Assembly (NCBI GenBank): GCA_964499985.1
Contig: CAZCMX010000059.1
Span: 1 to 12,814, forward strand
Source of the DNA: UBA5734 sp964499985
Lineage (GTDB): Bacteria; Bacillota; Clostridia; Saccharofermentanales; UBA5734
DNA length: 12,814 nucleotides
Direction of reading: 5' to 3'
Position numbers and translations under genes: made by a program. The notes under the pieces were generated by a model, which was given only the letters and a program-made list of their open reading frames with translations, searched no databases and was not told the DNA's origin. The stretch's first letter is position 1. Each line of letters starts with the position of its first letter. Below, piece after piece: positions 6,939 through 12,814 of this stretch.

Positions 6939-7712
6939 TTAAAAACAGGTGAAGGCGCCGTCAACCACAAAGTCGGATCCGGTCGTGAAATCGCTGGCAT
7001 CGCCAGCCAGATAAACGGCGATCGCCTGCAGTTCATCCGGGCGGCCGAGGCGGCCGATCGGGGACAGGGCGTTCCACTGGTCGATCAGGACTTTGAGATG
7101 TGGCGCCTCGAGCACCAGGTCGGTGCCGATATAGCCGGGGCTGATCGAATTGACGCGGACGCCGGATTTGGCGAACTCGACGGCCATGGATTTGGTCAGC
7201 ATGATGACGCCGGCCTTGGAGGCATTGTAGCCACACTGGGGCTGGGGCACATTGACAATATGGCCGGACATCGATGCCGTATTGATGATCGAACCGCGGC
7301 CCTGCTTGAGCATGACCTTGGCTGCGGCCTGGGAGGTCAGGAAGACTCCGTTGAGGTTGACATCGATGACCTTTTTGAACTGGGCATAGGTCATTTCAGC
7401 GGCCGGGGCATTGATGCAGATGCCGGCATTGCAGAAAGCGACATCGATCTTGCCGAACTTGGCAAGGATGGTGTCGATCATCCGGTTGACATCGGCTTCG
7501 TCCGTGACATCGGTCTTGATCGCAAGCGTCTCCACACCCAGCTGGGCAATTTCAGCAGCAGTTTTCTCAGATTCTTCGAGATCCATGTCGACAATGACCA
7601 CATGGCTGCCGGCTTCAGCCAGCGCCGTGGCAATCGATTTGCCAATGCCACGGGCACCGCCAGTGACAAAGGACACCTTGCCATCGAGTCTCATTTTTTC
7701 CAAAATTCCCAT
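6939..7712 (-). CDS. Short-chain dehydrogenase/reductase, polyol (arabitol/sorbose-type) dehydrogenase-like
   Basis: A 257-residue classical SDR, the normal length for the family. The cofactor motif is TGGARGIG (17-24), and Asp42 at the end of the second strand indicates NAD(H). CNAG (94-97) stands in place of the usual NNAG. The catalytic set is Asn119, Ser147, Tyr162 and Lys166 in YNASK. The stretch ASMSGHIVNVPQPQ before the Tyr, the SPGYIGTDL segment and the GAFTCF tail resemble SDRs that interconvert sugar alcohols and ketoses (arabinitol, sorbose, mannitol dehydrogenases). That makes a polyol role likely, with the exact substrate open. An AGGAGG site lies 5 bases before the chosen ATG; an internal ATG at codon 7 is less well supported. 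It follows the zinc dehydrogenase by 23 bp, so the two are probably co-translated and may work in series. Confidence 0.92.
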   Translation of the reverse strand: MGILEKMRLDGKVSFVTGGARGIGKSIATALAEAGSHVVIVDMDLEESEKTAAEIAQLGVETLAIKTDVTDEADVNRMIDTILAKFGKIDVAFCNAGICINAPAAEMTYAQFKKVIDVNLNGVFLTSQAAAKVMLKQGRGSIINTASMSGHIVNVPQPQCGYNASKAGVIMLTKSMAVEFAKSGVRVNSISPGYIGTDLVLEAPHLKVLIDQWNALSPIGRLGRPDELQAIAVYLAGDASDFTTGSDFVVDGAFTCF

Positions 7713-7735
7713 AAAGTCCTCCTGTATCTCTTTCG

Positions 7736-8773
7736 TTAGCGGTCCATGTCGATGAGTACCTTCATCGTCGTTTCGCGATTATGGTCGATATAGTCGTAAG
7801 CTTCCTGATATTCGGTCAGCGGGAAATGCTTGCTGACCAGCGGTTTCAAATTGACTTTCCCTTCGTTGACGATCCGGATGGCATCGACATAGTCGTCATG
7901 GCGGTACATCATCGAGGTATAAAGGTCGAGCTCGGAGTCGTTGAGCTTGGCCAGATCAACGGTAGCCATGCCGGCAAAAACCGCAACCAGGACGATGATG
8001 CTGCCTTTGCGGGCGTTCTGGATCGCCTGGCCCATCGTGATATTGTTGCCGGCACAGTCATAGATCAGGTCAGCCTTGTCCGGGCCGAAGCTGTCGACCA
8101 CGACTTTGCCAAAATCGGCCTCGCGGGTATTGAAGACATAGTCCGCACCACAGTCTTTGGCCAGCTGCAGGCGCAGGTCGGATACATCCGTGACCAGGAC
8201 CTCGGCCGCACCAAAGGCCTTCAGGGTCTGGACCAGCAGGATGCCGATCGGGCCAGCGCCCAGGACGGCCACCTTTTTCCCGCTGACATCCCCGACCCGC
8301 TTGACGGCATGGACGGTGACAGCCAGGGGCTCGATCATCGCCCCTTCTTCGAAGGTCATCGAATCCGGCAAGGGGGTGATTTTCCGGGCATCGACAGCAA
8401 AGTACTCACTGGCGGCACCAATGGTCTGGAAACCCATGACCTTGAGGTTCTCACAGAGATTATACTTGCCATGGCGGCAGGGATGGCACTGGCCACAGGT
8501 GACCTGGGGCTCGATAGTCACCTTCTGGCCCACAGCCAGTCCGGTCACCCCTTCACCCAGGGCAATAATCTCACCCGAGACCTCATGGCCCTGCGTCAGG
8601 GGATAGGTCACATAGGGGTGCTGGCCATGAAAGACATGGATGTCACTGCCACAGACGCCGACTCGCTTCATTGCGACGAGAACCTGGCCCGGCAAAGCCT
8701 GGGGGACAGCCACTTCCTTGATCGCGATGGTATGCGGTCCGGTCATTTCTTGCTGCAACATGGTCGATTTCAT
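7736..8773 (-). CDS. Zinc-dependent medium-chain dehydrogenase, L-iditol/sorbitol dehydrogenase-like
   Basis: A 345-residue NAD-type medium-chain dehydrogenase. The catalytic zinc site is Cys41 (in CGSD), His63-Glu64 (GHE) and Glu149 (EPL). The structural zinc set is Cys93, Cys96, Cys99 and Cys107. The cofactor fold has GAGPIG (172-177) with Asp196 (VTDVS) favouring NAD. The length and the VCGSDIH and IEPLAV forms fit the sorbitol/iditol/threonine dehydrogenase branch, so the likely reaction is polyol to ketose. I place the start at 8773, where AAAGGA precedes MKSTML. A longer frame reaches 8863, but its first 30 residues overlap the permease gene, have no ribosome site and look nothing like the family. 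It lies 49 bp downstream of the permease and 23 bp before the short-chain dehydrogenase. Confidence 0.93.
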   Translation of the reverse strand: MKSTMLQQEMTGPHTIAIKEVAVPQALPGQVLVAMKRVGVCGSDIHVFHGQHPYVTYPLTQGHEVSGEIIALGEGVTGLAVGQKVTIEPQVTCGQCHPCRHGKYNLCENLKVMGFQTIGAASEYFAVDARKITPLPDSMTFEEGAMIEPLAVTVHAVKRVGDVSGKKVAVLGAGPIGILLVQTLKAFGAAEVLVTDVSDLRLQLAKDCGADYVFNTREADFGKVVVDSFGPDKADLIYDCAGNNITMGQAIQNARKGSIIVLVAVFAGMATVDLAKLNDSELDLYTSMMYRHDDYVDAIRIVNEGKVNLKPLVSKHFPLTEYQEAYDYIDHNRETTMKVLIDMDR

Positions 8774-8822
8774 ACGTTCACTTCCTTTGTGTTCAAGCAC
8801 CGTGCGGAGCGTTGGCCAGGGC

Positions 8823-9782
8823 TCAGGCCTTGGCCAGGCCGGATTTGTTCTGGATGCTGTCAAAGCCGACGGCCAGGATCAGGACGATGCCCTTGACGAC
8901 CATCTGCATATAGGTGCTGACATTCATCAGAACCATGCCATTGGTCAGGATACCGATGATCAGGGTACCGGCGATGACATTGGAAATCTTGCCGTAGCCG
9001 CCACTGACCGAGACGCCGCCAAGGACGACGCAGGTGATGACGTCGAATTCGAAGCCTTTGCCGGCAGTCGGCTGGGCTGAGTTGGTGCGGGAGAGCATGA
9101 CGATACCTGCCAGGCCGGCAAAGAAGCCGGACAGGGCATAGATCATGAACTTGACGGAATTGACCTTGATGCCGGACAGGCGGGAAGCTTCTTCATTGCC
9201 ACCAACGGCGTAGAAGTAGCGGCCAAAGTAGGTTTTGTTGAGGATGAAGGCGCCGACGCCAAACGTGATGGCCATGATGATGACGGGGACCGGGACCGGA
9301 CCGACATAGCCCTGGCCGATCAGCTTGAAGGCCGGGTCAAAGCCATAGATCGGGGTGCCGCCGGACATGATATAGGCAGCGCCTTCAAAGATGATCTGAG
9401 TGGCGAATGTGGCGATAATCGCCGGCATCTTGATCTTGGCGACCATGAAGCCGTTGAGGGCGCCGATCGCCGTGGCCAGGAGCAGGGAGGTGAGGATAGC
9501 CGCGATGATCGAGAAATTCATCTTGACCATCAGGTAGGCCGCCACGACGTTGACCAGGGTGATGACCGAACCGGCAGCCAGGTCGATACCGCCGATCAGG
9601 ATGACAAAGGTCATGCCGACCGCAGCGATGCCGAACATCGAAACTTGGCGGGCAATGGTGAACAGATTGTTAGCGGAGAGGAACTTGTCATTCGCCGCGG
9701 CAAAGGCGATGAAGAGGACAACGAGAACCAGCCAAATCGCTTTGTCACGAACCTGGTTCATGATATTGTTTTTCATATTCAT
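8823..9782 (-). CDS. Sugar ABC transporter permease, RbsC-type
   Basis: A 319-residue membrane protein of the ribose/xylose/galactoside permease family. It has hydrophobic spans throughout (for example about 15-30, 46-66, 90-108, 165-180, 213-230, 264-282 and 295-306). Family marks are GGIDLAAGSV (64-73), the ATPase-coupling loop AVGGNEEASRLSGI (192-205) and FEFDVITCVVLGGVSVSGGYG (244-264 region). It should form the homodimeric channel with the ATPase at 9793. I start at 9782, where TAGGAGG lies 6 bases before the ATG and overlaps the ATPase stop codon; an upstream start at 9833 would overlap the ATPase. The 10-bp gap indicates translational coupling. Substrate class follows from the locus, not from this sequence. 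Confidence 0.95.
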   Translation of the reverse strand: MNMKNNIMNQVRDKAIWLVLVVLFIAFAAANDKFLSANNLFTIARQVSMFGIAAVGMTFVILIGGIDLAAGSVITLVNVVAAYLMVKMNFSIIAAILTSLLLATAIGALNGFMVAKIKMPAIIATFATQIIFEGAAYIMSGGTPIYGFDPAFKLIGQGYVGPVPVPVIIMAITFGVGAFILNKTYFGRYFYAVGGNEEASRLSGIKVNSVKFMIYALSGFFAGLAGIVMLSRTNSAQPTAGKGFEFDVITCVVLGGVSVSGGYGKISNVIAGTLIIGILTNGMVLMNVSTYMQMVVKGIVLILAVGFDSIQNKSGLAKA

Positions 9783-9792
9783 GGAAAACCTC

Positions 9793-11283
9793 CTATACGG
9801 CAGATGCCAATCGCATAATCGCGTTCTGGTCAAAGGATTCTTTCTGGAGTTCGCCGGTCATCTTGCCTTCGGCCAGGACGATGATGCGATCAGACATGCC
9901 CATCAGTTCTTCCATTTCTGAAGAGATGAGCAAGATGCTCTTGCCTTGTTCCACCAGGTTATTGATCAGCGAATAGATTTCAAATTTGGCTCCGACGTCA
10001 ATGCCGCGGGTGGGTTCGTCAAAGATAATCAGCTCGGAATTGGCAGCCAGCCATTTGCCCAGGATGACCTTCTGTTGATTGCCACCGGAGAGATTTCTGA
10101 CCAGCTGGTTGACGGACGGGGTCTTGATCAGCAAATTCGTCTTATAGGCATTGGCAGTGTCCAGTTCCTTTTTGGAATTGATCACAGACAGCTTGGAAAT
10201 CCGGTTGTAGATGGCCATATTGATGTTGTTTTTGACCGATACACCCAGCAGGGCACCATGGCGCTTCCGGTCCTCGGGCACGAGGGCGATGCCGGCATCG
10301 ATCGCCTGGCGCGGACTTCTCGGGTGGATTTCCTTGCCTTTGAAAATGATTTTGCCGGAGGTTTTCTCGACAGCACCAAAAATCATCTGGGCCAGCTCGG
10401 TCCGCCCCGCACCAACCAGGCCGCCCAGGCCAAGGACTTCGCCCTTATGTAGCTTGAAGCTGATGTTCTGGTCGCCATTGCCGGTCACATCCTGCAGTTC
10501 GAGAATGGTTTCATCATGGCGGATGCAGTCCACACGGGACGGATAGGTCTCGGTCAGTTCGCGGCCGACCATCAGGCGGATCAGCTCATCGACATGGGAT
10601 TCCTTGGTGATCAGGGTCTTGATATATTCACCGTCGCGCAGAACGACGATGCGGTCGGACAAGTGGAAAATTTCATCGAGGCGATGGGAAATGTAGATGA
10701 TGGATACGCCTTGCGATTTCAGCAACTCACACACTTTGAACATGCTCTCGACTTCGGCGCTGGTCAGCGGGGCCGAGGGCTCGTCCATGATCAGGACTTT
10801 GGCGTTCTGCTTGATCGCCTTGGCGATTTCGACCATTTGCTGATAGCCAACCGTCAAGTCGCCACAAAGCTTTTTCGGGTCGATTTTGATATTGAGCTGG
10901 GCAAAAGCCTTTTCGGCTTCTTTTTCCATCGCCTTTTTGTCGATCAAGATGCCATTGCGGATCGGATTGCCCAGGAAGAGGTTTTCCGCCGCAGACAGGC
11001 CTTTGACGTTGTTGAACTCCTGGTAGATGATGGCAATGCCGTTTTCGGCTGCCAGCTGCGGCGACATGCTGGTAAATTCCTTGCCATTGACAATGATCTT
11101 GCCGGAGGTCGGAATGACCGCACCCGAGCAAGTCTTGATCAAGGTGGATTTGCCGGCACCATTTTCACCAATCAGAGCCAGGATCTCGCCTTTTTTGACT
11201 TCCAGCGAGACATCCTTCAGGGCCTGGACACCGGGATATTCCTTGGAAATGTGCTGCAATTGCAGGACGTATTCTTCATTCAT
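9793..11283 (-). CDS. Sugar ABC transporter ATP-binding protein with two ATPase domains, RbsA/MglA-type
   Basis: A 496-residue protein with tandem nucleotide-binding domains, as in RbsA, XylG and MglA. Domain 1 has Walker A GENGAGKST (39-47), a Q-loop YQE (87-89), a degenerate signature LTVGYQQM (143-150), Walker B VLIMDEPS (163-170) and switch His200. Domain 2 has an altered Walker A GLVGAGRTE (288-296), signature LSGGNQQK (398-405), Walker B IIFDEPTRGID (419-429) and no switch His (SSEMEEL at 454-460). This asymmetry, with one active and one degenerate site, is normal for the family. It powers the importer formed with the neighbouring permease and binding protein. The ribosome site (AAGGGTG) is weaker than in the gene before, and a 12-bp hairpin lies in the 79-bp gap upstream. 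Confidence 0.96.
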   Translation of the reverse strand: MNEEYVLQLQHISKEYPGVQALKDVSLEVKKGEILALIGENGAGKSTLIKTCSGAVIPTSGKIIVNGKEFTSMSPQLAAENGIAIIYQEFNNVKGLSAAENLFLGNPIRNGILIDKKAMEKEAEKAFAQLNIKIDPKKLCGDLTVGYQQMVEIAKAIKQNAKVLIMDEPSAPLTSAEVESMFKVCELLKSQGVSIIYISHRLDEIFHLSDRIVVLRDGEYIKTLITKESHVDELIRLMVGRELTETYPSRVDCIRHDETILELQDVTGNGDQNISFKLHKGEVLGLGGLVGAGRTELAQMIFGAVEKTSGKIIFKGKEIHPRSPRQAIDAGIALVPEDRKRHGALLGVSVKNNINMAIYNRISKLSVINSKKELDTANAYKTNLLIKTPSVNQLVRNLSGGNQQKVILGKWLAANSELIIFDEPTRGIDVGAKFEIYSLINNLVEQGKSILLISSEMEELMGMSDRIIVLAEGKMTGELQKESFDQNAIMRLASAV

Positions 11284-11302
11284 AATCTAGCACCCTTTTC
11301 TT

Positions 11303-11337
11303 TAAAATGTGGAGCTGCCGTCTTGGGCAGCTCCACA
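11303..11337 (-). terminator. Intercistronic hairpin between binding-protein and ATPase genes (attenuator or mRNA stabiliser)
   Basis: A perfect 12-bp stem (11308-11319 with 11326-11337) has a 6-base loop and is followed on the minus strand by only four T residues. It lies 25 bases after the binding-protein stop. In binding-protein-dependent transporters such hairpins commonly give partial termination or protect the 3' end, so that the binding protein is made in excess over the ATPase and permease. Confidence 0.75.
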
Positions 11338-11362
11338 CTCGGTCTTACCTAATCTGATGCTA

Positions 11363-12397
11363 TTACTTGTAGTCGGCCAGGTATTCGGCTGCGTTCTTGG
11401 CATCGATGGTCAGCAGCGGTCTGAAGAGGTTCTGTTCGGCGAACTTCTCGCCCTTCATGAGTCTCTCATAGAGGTCGACAACCGCTTCGGCAGTCTTCTT
11501 GTTGGAACCTTCGAAACCGACGGAGGCACGGGAGGCCTGGCCAGCGACGATGGCTTCGAGCTGCTGCTGGGTGGCGTCAGCGGAGAAGATACCGACATCT
11601 TCCGGAATCTTGCCGCCAAACTTGGACATGAAGGCTTCGTTGGCGCCGATGTCGCCGCCAGCACCGATGGAGCAGACAACCTTGACATCCGGATTGGCCT
11701 GGAAGATGGTTTCCATGTTGGACAGAGCAGTCTGGGCGTCGAGAGCGGGCTGCTGGGCGACGACTTCGTACTTGCCATCAGCTTTTTCTTTCAGGGCGTT
11801 CAGGATACCGGTTTCGCGTTCGAGCAGGATGGGGGTCTGCGGATAGTTCATGACGGCGATCTGGGCCTTGTTGTCAGCCGAGAAATGGGCATTGACGAAA
11901 TCAGCAGCGGCAGAACCGATGGTGTAGCCGAGCTTGGTGTTGTCGAGGACCCAGTTGAGGTCGGTATTGGTCATCTTGTCGTCCCAGACCATGACTTTGA
12001 TGCCGGCATCGCGGGCATTCTTGAGGTAGTCTTCGATGGCGTTGGGGTCAGAGGGATGGACCATGATCAGGTCAACCTGATTGGTGATGAAGTTTTCAAT
12101 CTGCTGGATCTGGGTGGCGGAGTTGTCATTGCAAGCCAGGATCGTGTATTCCCAGCCTTTGGCCTTGAGCAGGGTTTCGACTTCGCCGAAAACGCCGGCC
12201 CAGTAGCTGTTCTCAAGAGACTGGATGGTGATGCCGACTTTGAAAACCTTGTCAGCGGGAGCGGCAGCTGCCGTGGTCTCACCAGCCGGAGCAGCGGTGG
12301 TGGCGGCAGGAGCAGCGGTAGGCGGGGTGGTGGAGCAGCCAGCCAGCACAGAAACCAGCAGGGCAACGAGCAGGGCAATGGACAAGATCTTTTTCAT
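11363..12397 (-). CDS. Sugar ABC transporter substrate-binding lipoprotein (RbsB-like, periplasmic-binding-protein family)
   Basis: A 344-residue exported lipoprotein with signal MKKILSIALLVALLVSVLAG, lipobox LAGC and lipidation at Cys21. A low-complexity Thr/Ala/Pro linker (22-50) typical of Gram-positive binding proteins follows. The mature part (52-344) is a two-lobe sugar-binding fold. The first strand and ligand loop are VGITIQSLENSYWAG (54-68) with aromatic Tyr65-Trp66. Further likely ligand-loop residues are Asp139-Asp140 (WDD), Arg194 (ERETG) and Asp249 (GGDIG). It would capture the sugar or polyol outside the membrane. By rough alignment the RbsB Asp-Arg ribose-binding pair reads Asp-Asp here, so D-ribose is unlikely. 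A GGGAGG site lies 8 bases before the ATG at 12397; a start at 12430 is rejected because it would sit inside the promoter-like region. It is the first gene of the cluster. Confidence 0.95.
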   Translation of the reverse strand: MKKILSIALLVALLVSVLAGCSTTPPTAAPAATTAAPAGETTAAAAPADKVFKVGITIQSLENSYWAGVFGEVETLLKAKGWEYTILACNDNSATQIQQIENFITNQVDLIMVHPSDPNAIEDYLKNARDAGIKVMVWDDKMTNTDLNWVLDNTKLGYTIGSAAADFVNAHFSADNKAQIAVMNYPQTPILLERETGILNALKEKADGKYEVVAQQPALDAQTALSNMETIFQANPDVKVVCSIGAGGDIGANEAFMSKFGGKIPEDVGIFSADATQQQLEAIVAGQASRASVGFEGSNKKTAEAVVDLYERLMKGEKFAEQNLFRPLLTIDAKNAAEYLADYK

Positions 12398-12416
12398 TGA
12401 ATTTCCTCCCTTTTCT

Positions 12417-12437
12417 ATTATAAACAGCATATGCTGT
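12417..12437 (-). promoter_or_regulatory. TATAAT box abutting a perfect 14-bp palindrome, proximal promoter/operator candidate
   Basis: A consensus TATAAT is read on the minus strand from 12422 to 12417. One base upstream lies ACAGCATATGCTGT (12424-12437), a perfect 14-bp palindrome that would fill most of the spacer. The expected -35 position (near 12440-12445) reads CGGAAT, which is poor. Either this is a weak or activated promoter with a very short leader, or the palindrome is an operator in the leader of the upstream promoters. A regulator, probably the ROK protein encoded at 5684, could bind it. Confidence 0.45.
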
Positions 12438-12511
12438 CTATTCCGTATGGATTTGGATTTGGATCAGACTCAACCGGAAACGGCTGCAGAAATCTGTTAT
12501 TGCTTAAATCA

Positions 12512-12534
12512 TTTTGTAAAATGCTTTTGCAAAA
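12512..12534. promoter_or_regulatory. Tandem TTTTGYAAAA boxes, operator candidate
   Basis: TTTTGTAAAA (12512-12521, inside the wider near-palindrome CATTTTGTAAAATG) and the perfect palindrome TTTTGCAAAA (12525-12534) lie with centres 13 bp apart. They sit just downstream of the predicted start of the P2 transcript (near 12540). Two near-identical inverted-repeat boxes at this position look like a repressor site. The binding protein is unknown. Confidence 0.45.
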
Positions 12535-12545
12535 CCGATGTCCTA

Positions 12546-12604
12546 AAATTACTACGCTCATTGTGCACTGTCAATACTATTTTTAAAAATTTTTTGTTTT
12601 TTTT
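12546..12604 (-). promoter_or_regulatory. Candidate sigma-A promoter P2 with A/T-tract upstream element
   Basis: A perfect -35 TTGACA (12574 to 12569 on the minus strand), a 17-base spacer and a mediocre -10 TAATTT (12551 to 12546). The 25 bases upstream (12580-12604) are almost entirely runs of A and T, as in an UP element. Transcription would start near 12540 and give a leader of about 142 bases before the binding-protein gene. Confidence 0.55.
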
Positions 12605-12677
12605 GAAGAATGTGTTGAACCAATGGTCGCGTCACTTTTTTGTCTACTTTATTAATCTGTTTTATGAAAGTATTCTC

Positions 12678-12706
12678 ATAATAATCTCATTCGCCTTTGA
12701 CGTCAA
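12678..12706 (-). promoter_or_regulatory. Candidate sigma-A promoter P1
   Basis: On the minus strand, -35 TTGACG (12706 to 12701, five of six to consensus), a 17-base spacer and -10 TATTAT (12683 to 12678, five of six). The -35 box is part of the palindrome TTGACGTCAA (12697-12706). Transcription would begin near 12671 and run through P2 and the operator candidates, giving a leader of about 270 bases. By match to consensus it is the best promoter in the window. Confidence 0.55.
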
Positions 12707-12814
12707 TTATCTCCAATCATTTTTGACATATCAGCATGAAATCGCAGCAAGCTTTTGTGCAAGCTGACTAACCGATCGCCAAAAACGCCGCGCCTCTTGC
12801 ACTACAAGCGGGTG

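Larger units (their letters stand above)
12438..12814. other. AT-rich non-coding control region upstream of the cluster
   Basis: No credible gene is seen on either strand. The stretch is markedly richer in A and T than the genes, especially 12575-12730, and holds the promoters and palindromes listed separately. Further right, a 7-base direct repeat GCAAGCT occurs at 12747-12753 and 12759-12765. A GC-rich stem-like segment sits at 12786-12812 beside an A5 run (12781-12785), which could be the tail of a terminator for a gene beyond the right edge. The base composition returns to GC-rich from about 12770, consistent with a neighbouring gene lying just outside. Confidence 0.6.

Noticed and set aside
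8774..8863. Longer start for the zinc dehydrogenase
   Set aside because: The extra residues overlap the permease gene, lack a ribosome site and do not resemble the family N-terminus; ATG at 8773 has AAAGGA upstream.
9783..9833. Longer start for the permease
   Set aside because: It would overlap the end of the ATPase gene; the ATG at 9782 has an ideal TAGGAGG site 6 bases upstream.
12449..12464. Tandem hexamer GGATTT repeated in the leader
   Set aside because: Only two and a half units; no structural or regulatory context makes it more than chance.
12418..12561. 47-codon minus-strand frame in the leader of the binding-protein gene, possible leader peptide
   Set aside because: No ribosome site precedes its ATG, it overlaps the P2 spacer and the operator-like palindromes, and its composition looks random.
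12736..12750. Carbon-catabolite (cre-like) site ATGAAATCGCAGCAA
   Set aside because: It matches a loose CcpA consensus with one key mismatch near the 3' end and fails a stricter one; expected by chance at this length.
12786..12812. Terminator of a gene beyond the right edge
   Set aside because: On the minus strand a weak CTTG/CAAG stem with a bulged outer stem precedes five T residues, but the stem is too short and the context is cut off, so it is not annotated as a feature of its own.

Overview
The window is a single-direction catabolic gene cluster. Eleven genes, all on the minus strand, run from an AT-rich control region at the right end (about 12400-12814) to a repeat-bearing intergenic stretch at the left end (1-199). 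The genes are GC-rich and tightly packed. Most have strong AGGAGG-type ribosome sites, several of which overlap the stop codon of the gene before. The binding protein is a lipoprotein with a Thr/Ala/Pro-rich linker, and the regulator is a winged-helix ROK protein. Together these suggest a Gram-positive anaerobe, most likely a Clostridia-type Bacillota with moderately high GC. That placement is inference from style; no rRNA or other marker gene is present.

Layout in transcription order (right to left): a control region with two sigma-A-like promoters and palindromic operator candidates; a ribose-type ABC importer (binding lipoprotein 12397-11363, double ATPase 11283-9793, permease 9782-8823); a zinc polyol-type dehydrogenase (8773-7736); a short-chain polyol-type dehydrogenase (7712-6939); a 121-bp gap with a perfect 14-bp palindrome; a ROK-family regulator (6817-5684); a 158-residue protein I do not recognise (5669-5193); a 535-residue FGGY kinase (5163-3556); a second zinc dehydrogenase (3542-2523); a xylulokinase-like FGGY kinase (2471-966); a long hairpin that looks like an intrinsic terminator (881-941); and a HAD sugar-phosphatase-like hydrolase (856-200). 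A 52-bp tandem repeat runs off the left edge.

Working model (inference): an unphosphorylated sugar or sugar alcohol enters through the ABC importer. The three NAD(H)-type dehydrogenases oxidise it or interconvert it with a ketose. The two FGGY kinases, from different subfamilies, phosphorylate the ketose(s) for entry into the pentose phosphate pathway. The ROK protein senses the sugar or an intermediate, and the HAD enzyme may remove dead-end sugar phosphates. The exact substrate cannot be read from the sequence. Three dehydrogenases plus two kinases suggest either a branched pathway for several polyols or a redox-neutral ketose-polyol-ketose epimerisation route. I found no phage, transposon, CRISPR, tRNA or rRNA features.
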